This document shows, one piece after another, positions 55,308 through 64,000 of a stretch of 64,000 nucleotides of DNA (its first letter is position 1; each line of letters starts with the position of its first letter). This DNA comes from Perlucidibaca aquatica (GTDB taxonomy: Bacteria > Pseudomonadota > Gammaproteobacteria > Pseudomonadales > Moraxellaceae). The DNA is taken from assembly GCF_001676655.1 (NCBI RefSeq), contig NZ_LZDB01000002.1, positions 1,178,001-1,242,000 of the forward strand, written 5' to 3'. The translations under genes were made by a program, and so were the position numbers. The notes beneath the pieces were generated by a model. The model saw nothing but the letters and a program-made list of their open reading frames with translations. It ran no database searches and was not told the DNA's origin.

Positions 55308-56345
55308 TCATCGGCCCCAAATCACTGGCTCCTGCTCCAGCACCACCCCAAACTTATCCAGCACACTGGCGCGAACATCTGCCGCTAACTGCAGTAATTG
55401 TGCGCCTGAACCTCCGCCACGATGAATCAGCACCAAGGCCTGCCTATCATGAACGCCTACAGCGCCTTGATTGCGACCCTTCCAGCCTGCCTGCTCGATA
55501 AGCCAGCCCGCTGCCAATTTCACACCAACCGTCTGCGGATAGCTAACCAGGCCGGGAAACCGCAGGCGCAGCTCATCCGCCTGCGTTACCGGCACCACCG
55601 GATTTTTAAAGAAACTGCCCGCGTTACCTAATTTAGTCGGATCTGGCAGCTTGCTCTGACGAATAGCAATGACTGCATTAGCAACAGCTCTCGGCGTCAC
55701 TTGGACAATACCAAGTCGTTCAATTTCGCGACGTATATCGCCATAATCGAGACGTATCGTGGGTTTTCGCGACAATAAGAAGCGAACTTTCGTAATAATG
55801 TAGCGACCCGGCGCCCGCGACTTAAACAGACTGTCACGATAAGCAAAGGCGCACGCCGCAGCCGCCAATTCCACTCGCGCGCCCGTCAGTCGATCAATCG
55901 CCGTCAGCGAATGCATCACATCCGCTATTTCAACTCCATAGGCGCCAATGTTCTGAACAGGCGATGCACCCACTGAGCCCGGAATCAGCGACAAATTTTC
56001 CAGCCCCGATAAACCCTGAGCGATAGTCCACTGCGTAAAGGCATGCCAGTTTTCACCCGCACCAGCCTCAACTAGCACAGCATCTCCGTGCGTAGACAAG
56101 ACTTGCCGCCCCATCAGGCAAGGCTGAATCACCAGCGCCGGCACATTGCCTGCCAACACCAAATTACTGCCGCCACCCAAAATCTCGACGGGCATACGCT
56201 GTGCCGTAACCGAGCGCAACACGTGCAAGAGAGCCGCTTCATTACTGACTTTCGCGAGAAACCGCGCGCGTGCCGGCAAGCCCAAGGTATTGAATCGGGT
56301 GAGATCGGCATTTTCAATAAATGTCAGCTCAGCAGCCACAGCCAA
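55308..56345 (-). CDS. murB: UDP-N-acetylenolpyruvoylglucosamine reductase
   Basis: 345 aa, type I. It has NTLGLPARARFLAKV, ILGGGSNLVLAG, SLIPGSVGASPVQNIGAYG (FAD-binding), YRDSLFK and NAGSFFKNPVV (with the catalytic Ser). FAD/NADPH reduction to UDP-MurNAc in peptidoglycan synthesis. It overlaps the phosphatase gene by 17 bases. Confidence 0.96.
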   Translation of the reverse strand: MAVAAELTFIENADLTRFNTLGLPARARFLAKVSNEAALLHVLRSVTAQRMPVEILGGGSNLVLAGNVPALVIQPCLMGRQVLSTHGDAVLVEAGAGENWHAFTQWTIAQGLSGLENLSLIPGSVGASPVQNIGAYGVEIADVMHSLTAIDRLTGARVELAAAACAFAYRDSLFKSRAPGRYIITKVRFLLSRKPTIRLDYGDIRREIERLGIVQVTPRAVANAVIAIRQSKLPDPTKLGNAGSFFKNPVVPVTQADELRLRFPGLVSYPQTVGVKLAAGWLIEQAGWKGRNQGAVGVHDRQALVLIHRGGGSGAQLLQLAADVRASVLDKFGVVLEQEPVIWGR

Positions 56346-56856
56346 ATACTCCCTGCGTTTTCAATAATGAGCGTAATAGCTGCGTACACGCCGTTTCGAC
56401 CTGATCTAAGACCTGCTCGAAGCCCTCAGCACCGCCATAGTAGGGGTCTGGAACATCCCCCCCCTGCAGCTCGGGGTGATGGTCGAGCAGTAACGATAAA
56501 CGTGCCTTGGCTGATTCGCCTGCCTGCAAGCGGAGGTGCTTAACGTCGGCTAAATTGGCCGCATCCATCGCGATAATGTGGTCAAAATCGGCGAAATCTT
56601 CTACTTTCACTTGTCGCGCTCTCAATGCCGACAGGTCATATCCACGCACACGCGCATGCTGCTGTGATCGGGCATCCGGAGCTTTACCCTCATGCCAGGC
56701 TGCCGTGCCTGCCGAGTCCGCCTGAATCAAACTCTGCCAACCGGCCTGCTCCACTTGGCGCATAAATACCGCCTCGGCGGTGGGCGAGCGACAAATATTC
56801 CCTAGGCAAACAAACAGGACACGGACAGGCTTTTCAGTGCTCACGCGAGACGTCAC
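56329..56856 (-). CDS. Low-molecular-weight protein tyrosine phosphatase
   Basis: 175 aa. P-loop [18 protein letters not shown] (residues 13-30; nucleophile Cys, Arg) and the general-acid loop DVPDPYYGG. The place between kdsB and murB is as in Pseudomonas. A phosphotyrosine or arginine target is not known. Overlaps kdsB by 4 bases. Confidence 0.93.
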   Translation of the reverse strand: MTSRVSTEKPVRVLFVCLGNICRSPTAEAVFMRQVEQAGWQSLIQADSAGTAAWHEGKAPDARSQQHARVRGYDLSALRARQVKVEDFADFDHIIAMDAANLADVKHLRLQAGESAKARLSLLLDHHPELQGGDVPDPYYGGAEGFEQVLDQVETACTQLLRSLLKTQGVFGCGC

Positions 56857-57638
56857 ACCGACCGAGAAGCGAGCTGCGCGGCCATGACGACACGGACACG
56901 ATCCAGATCGGCCTGCGTATCAACCCCGGGCGGCAACTCAACGGCTGCCACACCGACATGAATCTTCACGCCTTGATATAACGCGCGGAGCTGCTCCAAC
57001 GCCTCAACTCGCTCGATCAGTGCCGGTGGCCACGACACATAGTCATGTAAGAAGCCGACGCGGTAAGCATAAATACCGAGATGGCGCAGATAAAGCGACA
57101 GCGCTTCGGGCGGGAGCTGTTCACGACTCTGCGCAAAAGCATCCCGCGCCCAGGGCATGGGGGCACGGCTGAAATAGAGCGCGTGATCACTCGCATCGCG
57201 CACAAGCTTGACGATATTCGGATTAAACAGTTGCTCGGCGCTATGAATGGGCTCGGCTAGCGTGGCAATGCTCGCGGCCGACGCTTGCATGAGGTTTTCC
57301 GCCACCTGATTGATAACCGCGGGCGGAATCAGTGGTTCATCGCCCTGCACGTTCACCACGATGTCATCGGCAGCCCAACCAAAATGCGCCGCCACTTCCT
57401 GCAAACGATCGGTGCCCGAGGGATGATCCGCACGGGTCATCACCACCGGCGCGCCCAGCTCGCGCAATACCGCCTCGATGCGCGGGTCGTCGGTGGCGAC
57501 CACCACATCACTGGCTGCACTTTGCAGAGCGCGCTCGTAAACATGCACCACCATGGGCTTGCCGCAGATATCGAGCAAGGGCTTGCCGGGCAAGCGACTG
57601 GAGCCAAAACGAGCAGGAATAACGACACGAAAGCTCAT
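56853..57638 (-). CDS. kdsB: CMP-Kdo synthetase
   Basis: ATG 57638 with AAGGAGC upstream (261 aa). [46 protein letters not shown] and [12 protein letters not shown] are family signatures. Activates Kdo with CTP for lipopolysaccharide core synthesis. Follows the Trm112-like gene by 10 bases. Confidence 0.96.
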   Translation of the reverse strand: MSFRVVIPARFGSSRLPGKPLLDICGKPMVVHVYERALQSAASDVVVATDDPRIEAVLRELGAPVVMTRADHPSGTDRLQEVAAHFGWAADDIVVNVQGDEPLIPPAVINQVAENLMQASAASIATLAEPIHSAEQLFNPNIVKLVRDASDHALYFSRAPMPWARDAFAQSREQLPPEALSLYLRHLGIYAYRVGFLHDYVSWPPALIERVEALEQLRALYQGVKIHVGVAAVELPPGVDTQADLDRVRVVMAAQLASRSV

Positions 57639-57648
57639 GGTAAGCTCC

Positions 57649-57852
57649 TTAGAAGCTGCCGCGACTGGGCGGTAAGGTTTCATCCAGCGTTAAGCGGCGA
57701 GCCTCGCCTTCCAACATGACGGGAATACCTTCACGAATCGGAAATGCCAAGGCATCGGCTCTGCAGATCAATTCGGCTTGCTCCGGGACATACTGCAAAG
57801 GCCCTTTGCATAGCGGACAGGCCAAGATCGTGAGTAATTTTTTATCCAACAT
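57649..57852 (-). CDS. ycaR: Trm112/YcaR-like small protein
   Basis: 67 aa: [14 protein letters not shown] and [20 protein letters not shown]. Of the usual zinc cysteines CPxCxG...C are present. Trm112-like proteins support methyltransferases in other organisms; the bacterial lpxK-kdsB-linked form has no proven role. Overlaps the lpxK stop. Confidence 0.93.
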   Translation of the reverse strand: MLDKKLLTILACPLCKGPLQYVPEQAELICRADALAFPIREGIPVMLEGEARRLTLDETLPPSRGSF

Positions 57853-58876
57853 GAGGCTTTCTCCAAGTGGCTAGGCGCTGTGTCAGTGCCTGCCAAAAAC
57901 TGTCGGGCAGAATAGCCTGAACCGGCACATACCAGCTATTAGGCGGCGCAATTTCGGCGCATTTCACCGCATCTTTTTCCGTCATAACCACGAGTGCAGG
58001 CGGGCTAAACTGCAAATCCTCGGCGCTGTAGGCGTGGTGATCCGGAAAGGCATGTGGAATAGGCTGAAAGCCCTGCTCCGCAAGCAAGGCAAAAAAGCGC
58101 GGTGGATGACCAATGCCGGCAACGGCATGCACATGACCGGCTGTTGGCACGGGCAGGGACGGGTTAACACCCACAGGCTGCCAAGGTGCAGCCTGAAGCG
58201 ACAGGGTTACGGCGGATGCGGGAGCGGCTCCCGAAGCACGCCAAGGGCCGTTTACCACCACGAAGTCGACAGTTTCTAATCGCGCTAAGGCCTCACGCAT
58301 CGGGCCGGCGGGTAAACGCCAAGCTGAACCGAATCCGCGCTGCCCATCCACGACGGCAATTTCGATATCCCGTGCAAGGGCATAGTGTTGTAAGCCGTCA
58401 TCGCAAATCACCACATTGCAATCACTGGTCGCGAGTAAATGCTGCACACCACGGGCACGCAAGGGGTCAATCACCACCGGTGCCTGTGAACGACGCGCCA
58501 GCAAGAGTGGCTCATCGCCCACCTTGCTAGCACAAGCATCCGCCTCTACACGCTGGGGATACTGCGCGCCTTTACCGCCATAACCGCGACTGACAATGCC
58601 GGGTCGCCAGCCTTGCTGACGAAGTTGCTCTACCAACGCTAGGGTGAGTGGTGTTTTGCCGGTGCCACCAACCGAAATATTACCGACCACAATGACCGGC
58701 ACCGGAGCCCGCCAAGCACGAAGCCCGCCCCAGCGATAAGCCAGCCGGCGCAGGCCAGCCACTGCCATAAAGAGCCAGGCCAGCGGGATCAACAAGGCAA
58801 ACAGCAAATGCCCTTGATACCAACGTTCTGCCCAGTTTTTGGGCGACGCGACAGAGTCCTTAGCCTCAGGCGGCAT
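57842..58876 (-). CDS. lpxK: Tetraacyldisaccharide 4'-kinase
   Basis: ATG 58876 (344 aa), overlapping msbA by 11 bases. N-terminal membrane helix ([20 protein letters not shown]), P-loop [18 protein letters not shown] and [20 protein letters not shown]. Adds the 4' phosphate of lipid A at the inner membrane. Confidence 0.95.
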   Translation of the reverse strand: MPPEAKDSVASPKNWAERWYQGHLLFALLIPLAWLFMAVAGLRRLAYRWGGLRAWRAPVPVIVVGNISVGGTGKTPLTLALVEQLRQQGWRPGIVSRGYGGKGAQYPQRVEADACASKVGDEPLLLARRSQAPVVIDPLRARGVQHLLATSDCNVVICDDGLQHYALARDIEIAVVDGQRGFGSAWRLPAGPMREALARLETVDFVVVNGPWRASGAAPASAVTLSLQAAPWQPVGVNPSLPVPTAGHVHAVAGIGHPPRFFALLAEQGFQPIPHAFPDHHAYSAEDLQFSPPALVVMTEKDAVKCAEIAPPNSWYVPVQAILPDSFWQALTQRLATWRKPHVG

Positions 58877-60653
58877 GGCCACCCGTATCCTCTTCACTAA
58901 AGTGACGGCTATGCAGCTGGGCATACATGCCTTCACGCGCCAGCAACTCACGGTGCGTGCCCTGCTCAATAATTTCGCCGGCATCCATGACTACGATCCA
59001 ATCGGCGTTTTCAATGGTGGACAAACGGTGCGCAATCACAAGGGTTGTGCGCCCTTCCATGACTTTCTCTAAGGCGGCTTGGATATAGAACTCTGACTCA
59101 TTATCGAGCGCGCTTGTAGCTTCATCGAGAATCAGGATGGGGGCGTTTTTAATTAATGCGCGTGCAATCGCCAAGCGTTGGCGCTGCCCTCCGGATAGCT
59201 GCACACCATCTTGACCAATTCGCGTGTCATAGCCGTTGGGCATGGCTCGAATAAACTCATCGGCAAAGGCCATTTTAGCCGCCTCAACGACCGCTTCATG
59301 AGGCAAGTCACGGAATGCGCCATAGGCGATGTTGTTGCTTACCGTGTCGTCGAAGAGGATGACTTTTTGCCCCACGGAGGCAATTTGCTGGCGTAACTCA
59401 CTGATGGGGTATTCATTGATGGGATGGCCATCAATCAAAATCTCGCCAGCTTGCGCATCATAAAAACGCGGCAATAAATTCACTAAGGTGGTTTTACCGG
59501 AGCCAGAGCGCCCCACAATGGCCACGGTCTGCCCGGCCTTGACCGTCAATGAAAAGTCTTTCAAGACAGGATGGTTGGGCTCATATGCAAATTGTACATG
59601 CCGAAATTCCACATCGCCCTGCAAGCGCCCGATGGCCCGCGTGCCACCCGAAGGCTCTGCAGGCTCATCTAGCACTTCAAACACAGATTGTGCTGCGGCA
59701 ATGCCACGCTGCAGCTTTTCATTGACTTCAGTCAGCGATTTGATGGGCTTGGCCAACAGGCCAGCAGCGGTGATGTAGGCAATGAACTCGCCTGGCGAGG
59801 TGCCCTGCATGATGTCCGGGCGTAATGCGACCCAAACTACGCAGGCCATTGCTATCGACATGAGGAGCTGAACCAAGGGTGTACTTACCGCACTGGTCAC
59901 CACCATTTTCATGCCTTGGCGTAAATTCTCCTGAGAGGCTCTATTGAAACGCCCCAGCTCAAACGGCTCGCCACCATAGGTTTTGACCACCTGATAACCC
60001 GTGATGGTTTCATTGGTAATGTGATTCACATCGCCCATGGTGTTTTGCATGCGTTTAGCCAGCTTACGGAAACGCTTACTCGCCGTGCGTACCAACAGTG
60101 CGGCAAACGGCCCCACCAGCAACAGTGACAACGACAGACGCCAGTTGGTGTAGAGCAAATAGCTAAACAGGCCAATCACAATCGCGCCTTCGCGAACGAT
60201 CGTTTTTAGCGCCTCGGTGGCGGCCGCGGTGACTTGCTCAACGTTATAAATGAGTTTCGCGGCGATATGGCCGGGCGAGTTGTGGTGATAAAAACTGGCC
60301 GGCAACTTCAGCAGCTTGGTAAACAAGTCCATACGCAGGGCATACACCACATGGCGCGAGACCATGGACATGTAGTACGTGCCAATAAATGAGCCCACGC
60401 CGCGAACAAAGAAAATGCCCACGATAAGGAAAGGAATCCAGTCTTTAGCGGTCTGATCTTTGTTCTGAATGGAATCAATAATGTATTTCAGTAATTGCGC
60501 AGATGCCCACTCAGTTTGCGCATTGATGATAAAACCCACCACGGCGAAAGCAAAAAACTTCCAATAACGCCGGGTATAGCTCAATAAACGCTTATAAGAC
60601 TCCCAGCTTGTGGCGGGCATGGTTGGTGGTGCGGCAGTCACTTCAGTGGTCAT
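58866..60653 (-). CDS. msbA: Lipid A flippase MsbA
   Basis: 595 aa. Six-helix membrane domain, then Walker A VGRSGSGKTTLVNLLPRFYD, DGHPINEYPISELRQQIASV, signature LSGGQRQRLAIARAL, Walker B ILILDEATSALDNESEFYIQ. It sits just before lpxK, supporting the MsbA call (moves lipid A-core across the inner membrane). In Pseudomonas msbA is elsewhere; here it is inserted between exbD and lpxK. Confidence 0.94.
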   Translation of the reverse strand: MTTEVTAAPPTMPATSWESYKRLLSYTRRYWKFFAFAVVGFIINAQTEWASAQLLKYIIDSIQNKDQTAKDWIPFLIVGIFFVRGVGSFIGTYYMSMVSRHVVYALRMDLFTKLLKLPASFYHHNSPGHIAAKLIYNVEQVTAAATEALKTIVREGAIVIGLFSYLLYTNWRLSLSLLLVGPFAALLVRTASKRFRKLAKRMQNTMGDVNHITNETITGYQVVKTYGGEPFELGRFNRASQENLRQGMKMVVTSAVSTPLVQLLMSIAMACVVWVALRPDIMQGTSPGEFIAYITAAGLLAKPIKSLTEVNEKLQRGIAAAQSVFEVLDEPAEPSGGTRAIGRLQGDVEFRHVQFAYEPNHPVLKDFSLTVKAGQTVAIVGRSGSGKTTLVNLLPRFYDAQAGEILIDGHPINEYPISELRQQIASVGQKVILFDDTVSNNIAYGAFRDLPHEAVVEAAKMAFADEFIRAMPNGYDTRIGQDGVQLSGGQRQRLAIARALIKNAPILILDEATSALDNESEFYIQAALEKVMEGRTTLVIAHRLSTIENADWIVVMDAGEIIEQGTHRELLAREGMYAQLHSRHFSEEDTGGHAA

Positions 60654-60662
60654 GAAAAAGCC

Positions 60663-61088
60663 TTATTGCGATGGCGGCTTGGCATCACGCGCGCCAATGC
60701 CCAGAGAACGAAAACCCAGCTGACCGGCAATATCCATGACGGTAACCACGGCTTGATGCGGCGCCTGACCATCGGCGGAAATAACAAACGGCTGGTCACG
60801 CTGATTGCCGGCTGCTGATTCAATTGCCTGACGAATATCTTCAGCCTTCGTGGAAGCCAAGGGCTGACCATTGATGGCGTAGTGACCACGAGAATCTATG
60901 GAAACCTCCAACGCCTTGGTGACCGGCTTGCTCGCGCCAACATCCGCCTGCGGTAATTGAATTTGCAGCTTGCCCGTCTTGGCAAATGTCGTGGACAGCA
61001 TGAAGAAAATGATCAGGAACAGCAGGCAGTCAATCATCGGCGTGAGATTGAGCTCCAGCGGATCTTGCGTGGGACGGCGAAGTTTCAC
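60663..61088 (-). CDS. exbD: ExbD/TolR-family biopolymer transport protein
   Basis: 141 aa. One N-terminal membrane helix with the conserved Asp (LNLTPMIDCLLFLIIFFML, Asp about residue 19) and a periplasmic domain. Works with ExbB to turn proton flow into work on the cell envelope. Overlaps exbB by 4 bases. Confidence 0.93.
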   Translation of the reverse strand: MKLRRPTQDPLELNLTPMIDCLLFLIIFFMLSTTFAKTGKLQIQLPQADVGASKPVTKALEVSIDSRGHYAINGQPLASTKAEDIRQAIESAAGNQRDQPFVISADGQAPHQAVVTVMDIAGQLGFRSLGIGARDAKPPSQ

Positions 61089-61708
61089 GCGCCACCTTCA
61101 CGAATATCGACTTCACGATCGCCATGCAGCATGTCCACCAGTTTCACGGCTTGTAGCTCCATGTACACCACCAGCGATTGGATATGACGGAAGTAGTACC
61201 GATGCATGATCATCGCTGGCACAGCAACAGCAATACCTGCTGCCGTTGTCACCAAGGCTTTGGAAATACCCCCGGCCAATGCCGTGGGATCGCTAATGCC
61301 GCCACTGGTCACCACCAAAAAGGCTTCAATAATGCCCACCACGGTGCCCAGCAAACCCAGCAACGGGGCAATCTGCGCGATAGTACCCAGCAGTGTTAGA
61401 TGGCGCTCCATCTCATGCACAATGCCAGATGCCGCATCCTCGATGCTTTCTTTCATGATGTCACGACCGTGGCGAGCATTAATCAGCCCCGCGGCTAACA
61501 GGGCGCCCAGCGGTGAACCGGCTTGCAGCCTAAGCAATGCCTCCCCTTTGAGATCGCCACTTTGCAATTGCGTCCACACGTCCGCGAGCAAATGCTTAGG
61601 CGCGATGCGACTGCTGCGCAGTGTCCAGGCACGCTCCAGAATAATAGCGAGCGCCAATACCGACGCAATGAGTAGTGGCAGCATGAGCCAGCCACCGGAT
61701 TTCATCAT
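61085..61708 (-). CDS. exbB: ExbB/TolQ/MotA-family proton channel
   Basis: About 207 aa from Met9 (61708); the frame itself starts at 61732. Three membrane helices (LMLPLLIASVLALAIILERA, TLLGTIAQIAPLLGLLGTVV, KALVTTAAGIAVAVPAMIMH). Usual order comEC-exbB-exbD; no tonB gene is seen here, so the partner is unknown. Confidence 0.92.
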   Translation of the reverse strand: MMKSGGWLMLPLLIASVLALAIILERAWTLRSSRIAPKHLLADVWTQLQSGDLKGEALLRLQAGSPLGALLAAGLINARHGRDIMKESIEDAASGIVHEMERHLTLLGTIAQIAPLLGLLGTVVGIIEAFLVVTSGGISDPTALAGGISKALVTTAAGIAVAVPAMIMHRYYFRHIQSLVVYMELQAVKLVDMLHGDREVDIREGGA

Positions 61709-61761
61709 TTCCCACACAGGGCACACTCCCAAGGGCTAAGCCCAATTCCGATGCGGGTACT

Positions 61762-64000
61762 CTACGGGAACACGTGAAGTGCGCCAAGGCTTGCGCGACC
61801 TGCGGCACTATGTTCTGGCCAAAGCCAATAATGCGCTTGTTGTACTCGCCAGCGCTGAACATCTGGCCAAGGCTGGGCTGGCACGACGTCATATTGGAGT
61901 GCCCCAGTAGCATCGCTACGCCAACCGTGTATGCCCCGCTCCTGCAATCGGTGCAACACCGCTTTTGCCGGATGCTTGAAGCGGTTGCGATACCCCACCG
62001 CAGCAATGACCTCCTTTGGCTGAACCGCATCAAGCAACGTGGCCGTGCTGGAGGTTTTGCTGCCGTGGTGACCCAACACTAACAAGTCGGCCCTTAAATG
62101 CTGCACCGGGGTTTCTGCGACCAACTGCAGCTCTGCCACGGCCTCTATATCGCCCATGATCAAGACCACGTGCTTACCCGCTTGCACTCGCAGTACGCAG
62201 GACTGATTGTTGTCACCGGCAACGGTACTTTCTGGGTAGGGCCAAAGCACATCAAATTGCACACCGTCCCAGAACCAGCGTTGCCCTGCCCTGCAAGGCG
62301 TATGACGCGCGGGCGCATCCAGCGCCAAAGGCCAAACACCTAGCACTTGCTTCACAGGCAAGGCCGCCAACACACTGGCGCCGCCACCGGTGTGATCCAG
62401 GTCATCATGACTAAAAATCAAGCGATCGAGAGACGTGATTCGCGCCTCTCGCAAGGCCGGCAAAATCACGCGAGAGCCTGCATCGGCAATGGGCCCAAAG
62501 CTGGGCCCGGTGTCATACAGCAGCTGATGATGCCGCGTCTGTAACACCACCGATAAGCCCTGACCCACATCGAGTAAGGTCATACGCACAGCCCCCGTGG
62601 TCGGTAACAGCTGCGGCCAAACCACCCACGCGAGTGGAAAAATAAGCCACAGCCGACCCGGCATGGCCCGTGGCATCAGCACGAGCATCATGACTAGCGC
62701 CAAGCCCCACGCACTGCCAGAAGGCAAGGCAAATGACTGCCACGCGCCGGGAAGCGCTGCCGCCCAGTCCAATACATTGATTAGCTGCTGCATCAGCAGG
62801 ACGGACAAGCCCCAACAGGCAGCCATTAGCGACGGCCAAGGCCAGCACACCAAGCCCAGCATGCTTAAAGGCACAACGGCGAAGGTAATAAGCGGAATGG
62901 CGATGAGATTGACTGGAAAACTCACCCACGAAACGCGACCAAAAATGGCTATGGACAAGGGCAACAAGCCCCATGTTGCGAGCCATTGGGCGCGCAAGGC
63001 AGCCCGCCATCCGCCTTCTTCGCCCAAGGGCATGCCAGCGGCCATCAACAGCCCTACCGCACCAAACGATAGCCACAGCCCAACACTGTGAACCGCCAAG
63101 GGATCCCATAGCAGCACAACGGCCAGCGCCGTCATCCAAATCTGCGGCCCGCTAAACTGACCCGGCAGCCAGCGCATCAACAAAATTACCGCCAACATAA
63201 ACAAGGTGCGCTGTGCAGGCACTTCGGCGCCCGCCAGCAACACATACGCTGCCGCCACCAGCCAACCGACTAGACCGCCCAGCCGCAGCGCCGAGCAATA
63301 CTTTGCGGCAGTAGGTGTTCGGCGCCACAGGCTCTGAAAGAGATATCCACTTAGCCAGGCAACTAAAGTGATGTGCACACCCGAAATGGCAACTAAGTGC
63401 GTGACCCCAGTGCGCGCATAACGCTCCCATGCCGACGGGCTAATGCCCACGCGGTCACCAGTGAGCAAGGCCAAGACGGTCCCTGCGGCATCCTGTTGAA
63501 GCGGAAACTCAGCGAGTAAGCGCTGACGGATCTGCCATCGCCAAAGATCAATGGACGGTGTAGCACGCGCTAAACGCTGGCCGTCACGCAGCCAACCTGT
63601 GGCTGATACACCTTCGGCGTGATGCCAGCGCTCCACGTCAAATCCACCGGGATTTTGCAGGCCGTGAGGCCGCTTTAACTTGACTTGAATACGCCAACGC
63701 TCGCCCGGTAAAGGCATCGCGTCGGCTCGCCAGCTCAGCTGCCAAAGTGCTTCTTTATGAAGACATTCCGTAGGATTTGACTGGACGTAATCTGGCTGAA
63801 ATCGGAAGCGAACCCCGAGCGGTTCTGCCGGCTCAGGCAAACCGACTATGACGCCATTCACCGTCAGCAGTTGCCCCTCACAGGCTGTAGGAATGCGTGT
63901 GTCCAGTTGTAGTCGTGCCGCCTGAGTCGCGCACAAAATGCCCAAGCTCAAGGCAGCACAACCGGCCAATAGGCGTTTGGGCTGAAAACACAGGACGACT
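61762..64000 (-). CDS. comEC: ComEC/Rec2-family DNA channel (5' end beyond window)
   Basis: The frame is open to the right edge (last visible residues VVLCFQPKRLLAGCAAL), so the listed TTG at 63969 is not the real start. 745 residues are seen. OB-fold part near the start, competence domain with many helices (GVTHLVAISGVHITLVAWLS near residue 205), and a C-terminal metallo-beta-lactamase-like domain (LLDVGQGLSVVL, FSHDDLDHTGG, VLGHHGSKTS). Imports single-stranded DNA through the inner membrane; no other competence gene is in the window. Confidence 0.94.
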   Translation of the reverse strand, partial: VVLCFQPKRLLAGCAALSLGILCATQAARLQLDTRIPTACEGQLLTVNGVIVGLPEPAEPLGVRFRFQPDYVQSNPTECLHKEALWQLSWRADAMPLPGERWRIQVKLKRPHGLQNPGGFDVERWHHAEGVSATGWLRDGQRLARATPSIDLWRWQIRQRLLAEFPLQQDAAGTVLALLTGDRVGISPSAWERYARTGVTHLVAISGVHITLVAWLSGYLFQSLWRRTPTAAKYCSALRLGGLVGWLVAAAYVLLAGAEVPAQRTLFMLAVILLMRWLPGQFSGPQIWMTALAVVLLWDPLAVHSVGLWLSFGAVGLLMAAGMPLGEEGGWRAALRAQWLATWGLLPLSIAIFGRVSWVSFPVNLIAIPLITFAVVPLSMLGLVCWPWPSLMAACWGLSVLLMQQLINVLDWAAALPGAWQSFALPSGSAWGLALVMMLVLMPRAMPGRLWLIFPLAWVVWPQLLPTTGAVRMTLLDVGQGLSVVLQTRHHQLLYDTGPSFGPIADAGSRVILPALREARITSLDRLIFSHDDLDHTGGGASVLAALPVKQVLGVWPLALDAPARHTPCRAGQRWFWDGVQFDVLWPYPESTVAGDNNQSCVLRVQAGKHVVLIMGDIEAVAELQLVAETPVQHLRADLLVLGHHGSKTSSTATLLDAVQPKEVIAAVGYRNRFKHPAKAVLHRLQERGIHGWRSDATGALQYDVVPAQPWPDVQRWRVQQAHYWLWPEHSAAGRASLGALHVFP

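Overview
The window is a piece of a gammaproteobacterial chromosome, most likely from the Pseudomonadales or a close relative. The main reason is gene order. From about 38.3 kb to the right edge the genes run tatD-holB-tmk-mltG-pabC-fabF-acpP-fabG-fabD-plsX-rpmF-yceD-sppA-(HAD)-rluC / rne / murB-(LMW-PTP)-kdsB-ycaR-lpxK-msbA-exbD-exbB-comEC. This is almost the order known from Pseudomonas. It lacks pilZ (between holB and tatD) and maf (next to yceD), and has msbA inserted before lpxK. Wax-ester synthase, an acyl-CoA desaturase with its reductase, and several lipid-type regulators fit a lipid-storing aerobic heterotroph. I cannot name the genus.

Region 1 (1-17.7 kb) looks accessory. A leftward operon encodes a ThuA-like lipoprotein (cut by the edge), a GMC flavoprotein, a Tat-exported gluconate-2-dehydrogenase subunit-3-like partner, a small membrane protein, and a 987-aa lipoprotein that joins a parallel beta-helix to a diheme cytochrome c. 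A LysR regulator diverges from it. Next come a neutral-ceramidase-like lipoprotein, a TetR regulator, two SDRs around a carboxymuconolactone-decarboxylase-like protein, a double-domain CoA-transferase and a truncated second ceramidase-like gene. A near-identical palindrome lies upstream of both ceramidase-like genes, and a frameshifted CoA-transferase scrap lies at 11.7 kb. The region ends at the 3' side of tRNA-Ser(GGA), a classic island boundary.

Region 2 (17.9-38.3 kb) carries metabolism and transport genes: kup; modA-modB without modC; an acyl-CoA synthetase/WS-DGAT pair; an ABC exporter; a YgjP-type metalloprotease; and a desC-desB-like reductase/desaturase pair in which the reductase has an in-frame amber codon. 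It also holds a Dcm-like methyltransferase diverging from an MvaI/BcnI-type endonuclease, a PF10118 protein with a divergent AraC regulator, an unrecognised 270-aa protein, etfBA and a TetR regulator.

Region 3 (38.3-64 kb) is the housekeeping cluster: DNA replication, folate, fatty-acid and phospholipid initiation, ribosomal protein L32, RNA decay (RNase E with a long leader), peptidoglycan and lipid A/Kdo synthesis, and ComEC (cut by the right edge). Between rne and murB sits a wreck: a TRIC/UPF0126 channel pseudogene whose last codons run into the C-terminal half of a RelE-type toxin, followed by an XRE antitoxin broken by an amber codon. The yceD N-terminus carries a 15-bp tandem repeat in which several units hold an in-frame ATG.
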